Assembly: GCA_002323995.1 (NCBI GenBank)
Contig: DCQY01000123.1
Coordinates: 1-45,009, forward strand
Direction: 5' to 3'
DNA: 45,009 bases
DNA from: Akkermansiaceae bacterium UBA1506
Lineage (GTDB): Bacteria; Verrucomicrobiota; Verrucomicrobiia; Verrucomicrobiales; DEV007
The position numbers and the translations under genes are program-made. The notes below the pieces were generated by a model that worked only from the letters and a program-made list of their open reading frames with translations, was not told where the DNA came from and searched no databases. This document shows positions 1 through 8,329 of this stretch, piece after piece. Numbering within the stretch: position 1 is the first letter of the stretch; the number at the start of each line of letters is the position of its first letter.

Positions 1-189
1 GGGATACCAGGCAACCACCACAGCCTGCTTGTCTTTAAAATCCGAAAGCTGATAGGTCTTGCCATCGCTTCCCATCATGGAGAAGTCCGGCGCGGCATCG
101 CCGACAGCAAGATCGGCTCGGGCGTTTGAATTGAATGCGGTCATTCCTAAGAGAACACCCGCAATGAGGAGTGCTTTTTTCATGTTCAT
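1..189 (-). CDS. Secreted peroxiredoxin/thioredoxin-fold protein, N-terminal part only
   Basis: Reading the minus strand from 189 gives 63 codons that run off the left edge. The protein starts with a short signal peptide (lysines, a hydrophobic run, then NARA before the mature start). It continues with a redoxin opening: a VGDAAPDFSM segment, an SDGKTYQLSDFKDK strand-turn, and VVVAWYP at the edge, which leads into the active-site loop in AhpC/TSA and BCP-type peroxiredoxins. The peroxidatic Cys would lie just outside the window, so activity cannot be checked. The protein is probably exported and reduces peroxides or thiols in the cell envelope. A second in-frame ATG at 183 is an equally good start; neither has a clear ribosome binding site. 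The family call is fairly secure, the exact subfamily is not. Confidence 0.75.
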   Translation of the reverse strand, partial: MNMKKALLIAGVLLGMTAFNSNARADLAVGDAAPDFSMMGSDGKTYQLSDFKDKQAVVVAWYP

Positions 190-568
190 TGAAAGTTTGT
201 TCAACCAAACCACGACCAACTTACTAAGCAACAGGGTGAATGTCGACCTTTAGCTAGTAGCTTATGAATACAGGGCAATTCTACTGTCGAAGATAACTTG
301 GACTTTTTGTAGAGGAGGCACTCGCGGAGGCAATCCAGCACCAATTAGGCGGGTGATTGTTTACGGAGAATGAGGCTACTGGTTGATAAGAAAAGCGCTT
401 TGCTGCGGTCGGTTTCCGGAGAGATAGCCGCATTTGGCATCGAAAAAGACCAATGAAATCCGCATGTGCCAAGGCGTCTTCTGTGAAAGAGTTCCGACAT
501 GAACCAGACCCACCTACCACATCATTACGCCGTTTCTTTTTAAGTTAAATAGCGTACTCTTAGTAACC
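190..568. other. Gene-free divergent intergenic region
   Basis: About 380 bases separate the divergent peroxiredoxin and PSCyt1 genes. Short open frames exist on both strands (281-520 minus, for example), but their translations are arginine/serine-rich, match no family I know and lack a usable ribosome binding site. Promoters for both flanking genes should be here. I could not pick a convincing -35/-10 pair. Confidence 0.5.
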
Positions 569-3500
569 ATGTTGCGTGTGATTACCCTGATGCTTTTTGC
601 TATCTTCGCCATAGCCGCTGGCGCAGAAGGGCCAATCGATTTCAACAAAGACATTCGACCGATTCTTTCCGGCAAATGCTTTGCCTGTCATGGGCCGGAC
701 GAGGCGGAACGTGGAGGTAAACTTCGTCTCGACACCCAGGAGGGATCGCGCAAGGACCTTGGGGGCTACGCCGCTGTTGCTCCTGGTGATGTCAGCGATA
801 GCGAGCTCATCTATCGCGTCCTCACCGATGATGACAACGACGTCATGCCACCTTCTGATAAAGGCGCTCCGTTGACGAAAGAGGAAGTCGCTCTCCTCAA
901 GAGTTGGATCGAACAAGGTGGTAAATACGCCACTCACTGGGCCTACGAGAAGCCGGTGCGCCCGGCAGTCCCTGAAAAATCGACTACCGGCTGGCCCACT
1001 CGCAATCCGATCGACCATTTTATCCACCAGCGCCTCAAAAGTGAAGGACTGGGACCTTCAGCGGACGCGAATCGCTATACCATTGCCCGTAGGGTCGCTC
1101 TCGATCTAACTGGCGTTCCACCTACCTGGGAAGAAGTCAGAGACTTCGTCCGGGATCATCGACGCGATGCCTACGAACACTTCGTCGACGCCCAGCTCGC
1201 TAAGCCGACCTACGGTGAACGCTGGGCGGCCATGTGGCTCGACTTGGCGCGCTATGCCGATTCGGCTGGCTACGCGAACGATCCCAACCGCTCCATCTGG
1301 TCCTACCGGGACTGGGTTATCGATGCCTTCAATCAAAACCAACCCTTTGATCAGTTCACGATCGACCAGATCGCCGGAGACCTCGTTGCAAACCCTACCA
1401 GTGAGCAACTCGTGGCAACCGCTTTTAACCGCAACACCCCGACCAACAGCGAAGGCGGCACCAATGATGAAGAATTCCGCAACGTCGCTGTCGTCGATCG
1501 CGTCAACACCACCTTCGAAGTCTGGATGGGTACTACGATGGCTTGCGCCCAATGCCACACCCACAAATACGATCCCATCACCCACCACGAGTATTTTCAA
1601 ATTTTTGACTACTTCAATCAGAGTGCCGACAACGACCAAAAAGACGAGAGCCCGCTTCACGAAATCTGGACCGACGACCAGCTTGAAACCAGGCAGTCGC
1701 TCACGCAGCAAATCGATTCACTCGCCGAAACTCTCGAAGCTGAAACTCAGGAACTGGCGCGGGCCCGCCAAGCATGGCTGAAGACTTTCCATCAACCACC
1801 CACTTGGGAACCGCTCGTTCTAAATCGAAGCGAAGCGAACAATACCATCCTGCTGCGCGACCCGAATCATCCTGATCGAATCATCCAACAAGGCGACCGC
1901 CCCGAAACGTCCCACTACACCGTCCAGTTTCCCGGCAAAGGGCGGAAAGTCACCGGACTGCAGCTGAAAGTGCACAAGGAACAGGCCACGAACTTTGTGC
2001 TTTCAAAAATCAATGCAAGCTGGACGCCGTCATCACCCACTCCTATCGAAGGGCGCTTTGTTAGGGTTTCCCTGGAAGGGAACAAGAAAATGATTCACCT
2101 CGCCGAAGTCGAAATCTTCAGCAACGGCAGCAACATCGCCTCCGAAGGAGTGGCTAGCCAGAACTCCACCGGCTTCGGCGGTCCTGCCGGACTTGCCATC
2201 GACGGAGACACCAACGGCTTTTACCAGAATGGCTCCGTTAGCCACACCGCTGTGGGCAAGAATCCCTGGTTTGAAGTGGATCTCAAGTCGATCCGCCCCA
2301 TCGACAGCATCGCCATCTGGAATCGCATGGACAAGGGCACAGAGAACCGCCTCCAGGGCTACCACATCACGGTTCTCGACGAAGGTCGCAACGTTGTCTG
2401 GGAAAAGTCCCCGGAAGATTTCCCTAAGCCGAGCACCATCTTCAGCCTCAAGGGCGCCCGCCCCCTTGAATTCCGCGCAGCATTCGCCGACTACGAGCAG
2501 AACGGATTCCCTGCCAAGAGCGTCATCGACGAACCGGTTGATCCCAAGAAGGGCTGGGCCATCGGCGGCGGTCTGAATCAACCCCACGAACTGACCCTGG
2601 TGCTGAACACGCCTCTCACGCTCGGCGATGGCAACCTCAAGATTGAGCTCCTTCAAGAGTCCGAACACAAGCGCCACATCCTTACCCACTTCAGCCTCGC
2701 GACTTCCGGCAACAAGCAACTCCAGACCTGGGCCGGCATCCCCGAAAACGTGCGCACCCTGATCATCAAGCAGAAGCGCAGCGCCGAAGAAGAAAAAGAA
2801 CTCGCCAGCTACCACCGCACCATCGCAAAGGAACTGGCTCCGCAGCGAAATCAATTGGTAAAACTTGAGAAGGAACTTAATGCCATGAAGCCTGTCACCG
2901 TTCCTGTCATGCAGGACCTTCCCGCTGATCAGGAGCGCGAATCTTTCATCCACATACGGGGTAACTACAAGAATTCGGGCGATCAGGTCCACCGCGGCAC
3001 ACCGGCCGTTTTTCATCCGGTCGATGAAAGCCTTCCCTCAAACCGACTGCAACTCGCTCACTGGCTTATTGATTCGGAAAATCCGCTTACCGCTCGCGTT
3101 ATCGTAAATCGTTTCTGGGAGCAGATTTTCGGCACCGGCATTGTGGCTACTAGCGAGGAATTTGGATCGCAGGGTGATCAGCCCACTCACCCCGAGCTTC
3201 TCGATTGGCTCGCGATCGAATTCCAAGAGTCCGGCTGGGACGTAAAGGCACTGCTCAAGCTCATGGTAACCTCCGCCACCTACCGACAGGTTTCTGAACT
3301 CACCCCGGAACTGGAGGACAAGGATCCGTTCAACCGCTTCTACGCCCGCGCGCCGCGCTTCCGAATTCCTGCAGAAATGATCCGCGACCAGGCCCTCTTC
3401 GTCAGCGGACTGATTAGCGACAAGATGCACGGTGAACCCGTCAATCCTCCACAGCCTGACCTAGGTCTCAAAGCCGCCTTTGGTGCAAAGACAGACTGGG

Positions 3501-3982
3501 TCACCAGTCAGGGGGAAGACCGCTATCGCCGCGGCATCTACACCAGTTGGAGACGGTCCAGCCCCTACCCCAGCATGGCTACCTTTGATGCGCCTAACCG
3601 CGAAATCTGCACCTCACGACGCATTCGCACCAACACACCATTGCAAGCGCTCGTGACCCTCAACGACCCGGTCTACGTCGAAGCCGCCCAAGCCTTGGCC
3701 CGTCAGTCCATCGAACAAGGTGGCGACACGGTAGAAGGACAAATCGCGCACGCCATGCAAACGGCTCTACTTCGCTATCCCAAGAATGACGAAGTGGAAC
3801 GCCTCGCAAAGCTCTACGAAGAGAGTCGTGTCGAATTCTCAAACCAACCCGAGGCTGCTGAAACCTTTGCCACCAATCCGATTGGGCCCCTCCCCGAAGG
3901 AACCAACGCCACCGAACTCGCAGCTCTCACCCTAGTCGGTAACGTGATCCTTAACCTCGACGAAATCTTTCTTAAGCGCTGA
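569..3982 (+). CDS. PSCyt1-DUF1549-DUF1553 protein with embedded discoidin-like domain
   Basis: This is a large secreted protein (1137 aa) typical of Planctomycetes and Verrucomicrobia. A signal peptide covers about residues 1-19. A planctomycete-type cytochrome c domain follows (about 30-95) with one heme motif, C37-F-A-C40-H41. DUF1549 spans about 146-340 and carries the conserved CAQCHTHKYDP signature with C326, C329 and H330. Residues about 495-615 look like an F5/8 type C (discoidin) carbohydrate-binding fold (RFVRVSL, HLAEVEIF, a WFEVDLKSIRPIDSIAIWN stretch). DUF1553 runs from about 824 to the end. The family is thought to act in extracellular glycan oxidation or degradation, but no reaction is established. 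It ends 4 bases before the DUF1501 gene, its usual partner, so the two are surely co-transcribed. Length and C-terminus look complete. Confidence 0.93.
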   Translation: MLRVITLMLFAIFAIAAGAEGPIDFNKDIRPILSGKCFACHGPDEAERGGKLRLDTQEGSRKDLGGYAAVAPGDVSDSELIYRVLTDDDNDVMPPSDKGAPLTKEEVALLKSWIEQGGKYATHWAYEKPVRPAVPEKSTTGWPTRNPIDHFIHQRLKSEGLGPSADANRYTIARRVALDLTGVPPTWEEVRDFVRDHRRDAYEHFVDAQLAKPTYGERWAAMWLDLARYADSAGYANDPNRSIWSYRDWVIDAFNQNQPFDQFTIDQIAGDLVANPTSEQLVATAFNRNTPTNSEGGTNDEEFRNVAVVDRVNTTFEVWMGTTMACAQCHTHKYDPITHHEYFQIFDYFNQSADNDQKDESPLHEIWTDDQLETRQSLTQQIDSLAETLEAETQELARARQAWLKTFHQPPTWEPLVLNRSEANNTILLRDPNHPDRIIQQGDRPETSHYTVQFPGKGRKVTGLQLKVHKEQATNFVLSKINASWTPSSPTPIEGRFVRVSLEGNKKMIHLAEVEIFSNGSNIASEGVASQNSTGFGGPAGLAIDGDTNGFYQNGSVSHTAVGKNPWFEVDLKSIRPIDSIAIWNRMDKGTENRLQGYHITVLDEGRNVVWEKSPEDFPKPSTIFSLKGARPLEFRAAFADYEQNGFPAKSVIDEPVDPKKGWAIGGGLNQPHELTLVLNTPLTLGDGNLKIELLQESEHKRHILTHFSLATSGNKQLQTWAGIPENVRTLIIKQKRSAEEEKELASYHRTIAKELAPQRNQLVKLEKELNAMKPVTVPVMQDLPADQERESFIHIRGNYKNSGDQVHRGTPAVFHPVDESLPSNRLQLAHWLIDSENPLTARVIVNRFWEQIFGTGIVATSEEFGSQGDQPTHPELLDWLAIEFQESGWDVKALLKLMVTSATYRQVSELTPELEDKDPFNRFYARAPRFRIPAEMIRDQALFVSGLISDKMHGEPVNPPQPDLGLKAAFGAKTDWVTSQGEDRYRRGIYTSWRRSSPYPSMATFDAPNREICTSRRIRTNTPLQALVTLNDPVYVEAAQALARQSIEQGGDTVEGQIAHAMQTALLRYPKNDEVERLAKLYEESRVEFSNQPEAAETFATNPIGPLPEGTNATELAALTLVGNVILNLDEIFLKR

Positions 3983-3986
3983 AGCG

Positions 3987-5435
3987 ATGAATCCATTTCT
4001 CGAAAAAATCCAACTTGGCACCCGCCGCCATTTTCTCAGGCATTCCGCGGCGGGGCTTGGGGGTATGGCGCTGAACTCACTGCTTGCTCAGGAAAGTTAT
4101 GGAGCCAACACGACGCCAAATCCACTCACGCTAAAATCAGGCCACTTTCCCGGCAAAGCCAAGCGAGTCATCTACCTGCATATGACGGGTTCCCCTCCCA
4201 ACCTAGACATGTTCGACTACAAGCCCAAGCTTATCGAGCACAGCGAGCAGGATTGCCCTGATGAATTCCTCAAAGGGCGCGAATTCGCCTTCACCACAGG
4301 CGTTCCAAAGCTGCTGGGATCCCCCCGCGAGTGGAATCAAGTCGGGCAGAACGGCACCTGGATGTCCGATGCCATTCCTCACCTCCACGGCGTCGCCGAC
4401 GAGATGTGCATGGTCCACTCCATGTATACCGATCAGTTCAACCATGCCCCTGCAGAACTGCTCGTCTACACTGGCTCTCCCCGTGGCGGTCGCCCTTCGA
4501 TGGGATCTTGGGTAACTTATGGACTGGGATCTGAAAACGAAAATCTGCCCGGATTTGTCGTTCTCATTTCCAGCGGTAGTCAGCCTAATGGTGGTAAAAA
4601 TTCGTTTGGCTCCGGATTTCTCCCCAGTGTTTATCAGGGCGTACAATGTCGTTCCAAAGGCGACCCGGTGCTTTACTCATCTGACCCGGCCGGGATGAGC
4701 CGTAACTTACGCCGCCAAAGTCTCGACGCCTTGGCTGATCTCAATCAAATCCAGGCAGAAGAAATGGGTGATCCCGAAACCCTAACCCGGATTTCCCAAT
4801 ACGAACTCGCCTTTCGTATGCAGACCGCCGTACCGGAGGTGATGGATATCTCCAAAGAAAGTGCCAAAACACTAGAAGCCTACGGTGCGACTCCCGGCGA
4901 ATCGAGCCTGGCCAACAACTGCCTTCTCGCCCGCCGTCTCGTTGAAGCGGGAACCCGTTTTGTTCAACTCTTCGACTGGGGCTGGGACTATCACGGCACT
5001 CGCGAAGACAGTGGTATTACCAGTGGACTCACCACGAAATGCGCCACGATGGATAAACCGGTAGCCGCTCTTATCAACGATCTCAAAGATCGCGGATTAC
5101 TCGATGAAACTTTGATTGTTTGGGGCGGCGAATTCGGACGCACCCCGTTCCGTGAAGGTCGCACCTCCAAGAGCCAGATCCTTGGCCGCGACCACTATCC
5201 CGATTGCTTTACCATGTGGATGGCCGGCGGCGGCGTGAAAGGCGGCTTCGACTATGGTCAGACTGACGAACTTGGCTTCAGTGTCGCGGAAGATGCTGTT
5301 CACATTCATGATCTCCAAGCAACGATCCTCCACCAACTCGGACTTGACCACGAAAAACTGATCTATCGCTTCCAGGGACGTGATTTCCGACTGACAGATG
5401 TTCACGGGCATGTGGTGAAGGACTTGCTTTCCTGA
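3987..5435 (+). CDS. DUF1501 family protein with Tat-type signal
   Basis: This is a 482-residue DUF1501 (PF07394) protein. The N-terminus has a twin-arginine pattern (R13-R14-H-F-L-R followed by a small hydrophobic segment), so export folded through Tat is likely. Recognisable family blocks include the MTGSPPNLDMFDYKP segment near residue 70, the NHAPAELLVYTGSPRGGRPSMG stretch near 150 (in two halves: NHAPAELLVYTG and SPRGGRPSMG), and WGGEFGRTPF near 380. DUF1501 belongs to the alkaline-phosphatase-like superfamily, but its substrate is unknown. Its gene nearly always follows a PSD1 (DUF1549/DUF1553) gene, as here with a 4-base gap, which argues for one functional unit in the envelope. A hairpin with a T-tract follows at 5460-5527. 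Confidence 0.93.
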   Translation: MNPFLEKIQLGTRRHFLRHSAAGLGGMALNSLLAQESYGANTTPNPLTLKSGHFPGKAKRVIYLHMTGSPPNLDMFDYKPKLIEHSEQDCPDEFLKGREFAFTTGVPKLLGSPREWNQVGQNGTWMSDAIPHLHGVADEMCMVHSMYTDQFNHAPAELLVYTGSPRGGRPSMGSWVTYGLGSENENLPGFVVLISSGSQPNGGKNSFGSGFLPSVYQGVQCRSKGDPVLYSSDPAGMSRNLRRQSLDALADLNQIQAEEMGDPETLTRISQYELAFRMQTAVPEVMDISKESAKTLEAYGATPGESSLANNCLLARRLVEAGTRFVQLFDWGWDYHGTREDSGITSGLTTKCATMDKPVAALINDLKDRGLLDETLIVWGGEFGRTPFREGRTSKSQILGRDHYPDCFTMWMAGGGVKGGFDYGQTDELGFSVAEDAVHIHDLQATILHQLGLDHEKLIYRFQGRDFRLTDVHGHVVKDLLS

Positions 5436-5459
5436 TCAAAAGCGTCGTCCGAGCGAGTC

Positions 5460-5527
5460 AGGCAGATTTCGCGCTCCTTCCCCACGAGAATACTTCCCTG
5501 ATTACGCCAGATTCAATCTGCCTTTTT
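5460..5527 (+). terminator. Rho-independent terminator with two competing hairpins
   Basis: A 9-base arm AGGCAGATT at 5460-5468 is the exact complement of AATCTGCCT at 5515-5523. A smaller hairpin, CAGAT-TCA-ATCTG, sits at 5508-5520. Both end at a run of five T (5523-5527), and they share the right arm, so only one can form at a time. The position after the DUF1501 stop and before the PQQ gene fits a terminator for the PSD1-DUF1501 operon. Confidence 0.6.
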
Positions 5528-5569
5528 GAACTCACTTTATACCAAACTTAAGACGGTCGAGTCTTACCC

Positions 5570-6865
5570 ATGAAATTCTTTTTTATCTACGTCCTCGCGG
5601 CGGTCTCATCTGCCCTCTATCTGGCAGCGTCCGCCTCTTTTGCAGGCGAAAATTGGCCTCAATTCAGAGGCCCTGCGGGAGATGGGGTCGCTCACAGCAC
5701 CAATCTGCCCATCTATTGGAGCGAAAATAAGAACATCGTCTGGAAAACTGCGATCCACGGTCTCGGTTGGTCGTCTCCCGTTATCTACGGCCAGCAGATC
5801 TGGCTCACCACAGCCACTCAAGACGGCACTGAGCTTTCTGTTCTCTGTCTCGACAAAGATTCAGGAGAAATCCTGCTGGACCAAAAACTATTTGAAATCT
5901 TGGAGCCCCAATTCGCACACAAATTTAACAGCTATGCCTCTCCCACTCCCGTGATTGAAAAAGGACGTGTCTACGTCACCTGGGGATCTCCTGGCACGGC
6001 CTGCCTCGATACCCGGACTTTTGATGTCCTCTGGACCAGGGATGATCTCGTTTGCGATCACTTTCGCGGAGCCGGCTCTTCCCCGATCATCTACGAAGAA
6101 TCTTTGATCCTGCCCTACGATGGCGCGGACTATCAATACATCCTCGCCATGAACAAAAATACGGGCGAAACAAAGTGGAAAACGGACCGCTCTGTCGACT
6201 TCAAAGACCTTGACGAAAACGGCCAACCCAAAGCTGAAGGCGATTTCCGTAAAGCATTTGCTACCCCTCACATTGCCATTCTCGGCGGCGAGCCTGTGTT
6301 GATCAGCCAGGGCGCCATGGCCACCTATGCTTATGATCCGGCGACGGGCAGAGAGCTCTGGCGCTACGACGAACACGACAACCACTCCGCTAGCGCGCGA
6401 CCTGTCATTCTCGGTGAGACTGTTTATGTTCCAACGGGTTTTCCTAAACCTTCCCTGCTGGCTCTACCCGGGAACAAGAAAGGGGTATTAAAGGAATCTG
6501 ATCTTCATTGGAAATTAGCGCTGAACAAGGGCACCCCGAAGAAGCCTTCACTACAACTGGTTGGCGGTTACCTCTACGCTGTCAGCGACAGCGGAATCGG
6601 GAGTTGCTGGGAAGCCAAGTCCGGGGAGGAAAAATGGATCGCCCGTGTTGGTGGCAACTACTCCGCCTCTCCCATCTTTGCTAACGGCAAAATCTACTTT
6701 TGTAGCGAAGAAGGGAAAACCACCGTGATTGAAGCCACCCCGGACGGCTACAAGGTTATCGCTGAGAACACCATCGGTGATGGATTCATGGCATCACCTG
6801 CAGTGAGTGGTGAAACTCTCTTTCTAAGGAGTCGCAGCAACCTCTACGCTATCCGCAGGCCCTAA
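5570..6865 (+). CDS. Secreted PQQ-like beta-propeller protein
   Basis: The 431-residue product has a clear signal peptide (about residues 1-25, cut before GENWPQFRG). It then has repeating propeller blades with the typical pattern of a strand, a DKDSGE- or DPATGRELW-type turn and a Trp. Examples are LDKDSGEILLDQK near 105, NKNTGETKWKT near 195, YDPATGRELWRYDE near 260, and WEAKSGEEKW near 345. The ENWPQFRGPAGDGVA opening is characteristic of PVC propeller proteins annotated as BamB-like or PQQ-dependent. No dehydrogenase catalytic motif is visible, so a binding or scaffold role is as likely as enzymatic activity. It stands alone, with 134 bases upstream (including the terminator) and 165 bases downstream. 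A second propeller at 23213-24550 starts the same way and may be a paralogue. Confidence 0.88.
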   Translation: MKFFFIYVLAAVSSALYLAASASFAGENWPQFRGPAGDGVAHSTNLPIYWSENKNIVWKTAIHGLGWSSPVIYGQQIWLTTATQDGTELSVLCLDKDSGEILLDQKLFEILEPQFAHKFNSYASPTPVIEKGRVYVTWGSPGTACLDTRTFDVLWTRDDLVCDHFRGAGSSPIIYEESLILPYDGADYQYILAMNKNTGETKWKTDRSVDFKDLDENGQPKAEGDFRKAFATPHIAILGGEPVLISQGAMATYAYDPATGRELWRYDEHDNHSASARPVILGETVYVPTGFPKPSLLALPGNKKGVLKESDLHWKLALNKGTPKKPSLQLVGGYLYAVSDSGIGSCWEAKSGEEKWIARVGGNYSASPIFANGKIYFCSEEGKTTVIEATPDGYKVIAENTIGDGFMASPAVSGETLFLRSRSNLYAIRRP

Positions 6866-7030
6866 TCGGTTTTAAACCACAGGCTTATTCAAGCCACGTC
6901 ACGTTCTTGCCCGATAATTTAACCACAAAAAATTCCTATCCAAATCGAGATGGCCGGATTCCTACAAAAACTGTCCACGCCATCCTAGACCCCTCGGGAT
7001 TCGTTATTTATAGATAGACCCTGCGAGTCA

Positions 7031-8329
7031 ATGAAGTTTATTACCCCCCTCTGTCTGCTAGCAGCGACGACAACTCTCATTGCGATGAGTGGCGCAACTG
7101 TCGTGGCCGATCCTCAACCGGTCAAACACAGCCCCACAGTAGCAGCTTCGGATAGGAACGAAGCAGGAGCTCTGTTTCAACGATTACGCAATAGTCAACT
7201 CCAGCCGCTTGACGCCAATGCCTCTCTGGAAATGGTTACCCGCACGCTCGCGGAAACCGTCAACCCCGCCTCCCAAGCCGCTCTCCTGAGGGGGATGAAA
7301 GAAGGACTTGAGGGACAGCGACAAATTGAGCCACCCCAAGGATGGTCGCAAATCAGCAAAACGCTATTGCGTAGCGAAACACCCGATGTCGCAACACTGA
7401 CCCGGGAGCTCAGTCAAATCTTCGGGGATGAAGCAGCCATTCAGCTAGCACTCGAAACGCTGAAAAACCAATCTCTTCCCGCTCCAACGAGGCGTGCCGC
7501 GCTTCATTCGCTCGTTGCCCAGCAAAACCCTGAACTCCCCGCCATTCTTCCGGAACTGATCACTCACCGGTCGATCAGACTTGACGCTATTAGGGCTTAC
7601 TCCAGCATCCGTAGCGAGAAAGCCCCCGAACAATTGCTGAGCCTGTATCCAAAACTTGAGCCAAGTGCCCAGCGTGCAATCATTGAAACTCTCGCCAGCC
7701 GCAGGAACTACGCTGAGTCACTTCTCGCCGCAATTAAGAAAGGGCAAATTGAAAAGCAGGCGATTCCAACGTACACGGCACGTTCCCTCAGTGAAATGTT
7801 GGGCAAGCCTTTCACTGAGGTCTACGGCGACCTTGGTGAACTCTCGGCCGACAAAGAGCAGCTCATTTCCAAATACCGAGCTCTACTGACCAACGAAACC
7901 GTCTCTCGAGGAGATCTCCATGCAGGCAAAGCCGTCTATGACCGCACTTGTTCGGCCTGTCATGTCCTCTACGGGAAAGGCGGTAAAATCGGCCCTGATT
8001 TAACAGGCTCCAACCGGGCGGACCTTGACTATATCCTTCTCAATATGCTCGATCCCAGCGGGGACATTCCAGAGGCCTACCAACTTGTCACTGTCACGAC
8101 CAACAATGGGCAACTCGTCGCCGGAACCGTCGCCGATGAAGATGATCAGCGCCTCGTCCTTAACAGCATCGGACTCCAGAGAACTATTTTAAAATCCGAT
8201 ATTCAAAACCGCTCGACTTCTCCCTACTCCATGATGCCGGAAGGTCTTCTTCTCTCGCTTCCTGACAAAGATGTCATCAATCTCGTCAAGTATCTGCGGA
8301 CAACCGAAAAAATAGCAGCCAAGCCATGA
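7031..8329 (+). CDS. Secreted heme-binding c-type cytochrome, TIGR02603-like
   Basis: The 432-residue protein has a signal peptide (about 1-26) and a helical repeat-like middle (about 40-280), which I read as HEAT-like. The C-terminal cytochrome domain has a single heme site, C307-S-A-C310-H311. It is followed by GPDLTGSNRADLDYILLNML and PYSMMPEGL, the blocks of the TIGR02603 putative heme-binding domain, where the methionines are the probable distal ligands. Its stop overlaps the start of the next gene in an ATGA, so the two are translationally coupled. In PVC genomes this heme domain is usually the C-terminal part of a TIGR02604-type propeller protein. Here the two halves are separate genes in reversed order. 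An electron-transfer role for the neighbouring propeller is inferred. Confidence 0.88.
   Translation: MKFITPLCLLAATTTLIAMSGATVVADPQPVKHSPTVAASDRNEAGALFQRLRNSQLQPLDANASLEMVTRTLAETVNPASQAALLRGMKEGLEGQRQIEPPQGWSQISKTLLRSETPDVATLTRELSQIFGDEAAIQLALETLKNQSLPAPTRRAALHSLVAQQNPELPAILPELITHRSIRLDAIRAYSSIRSEKAPEQLLSLYPKLEPSAQRAIIETLASRRNYAESLLAAIKKGQIEKQAIPTYTARSLSEMLGKPFTEVYGDLGELSADKEQLISKYRALLTNETVSRGDLHAGKAVYDRTCSACHVLYGKGGKIGPDLTGSNRADLDYILLNMLDPSGDIPEAYQLVTVTTNNGQLVAGTVADEDDQRLVLNSIGLQRTILKSDIQNRSTSPYSMMPEGLLLSLPDKDVINLVKYLRTTEKIAAKP

Noticed and set aside
281..520. Minus-strand open frame in the left intergenic region
   Set aside because: Composition is not protein-like, there is no ribosome binding site, and it matches no family known to me.
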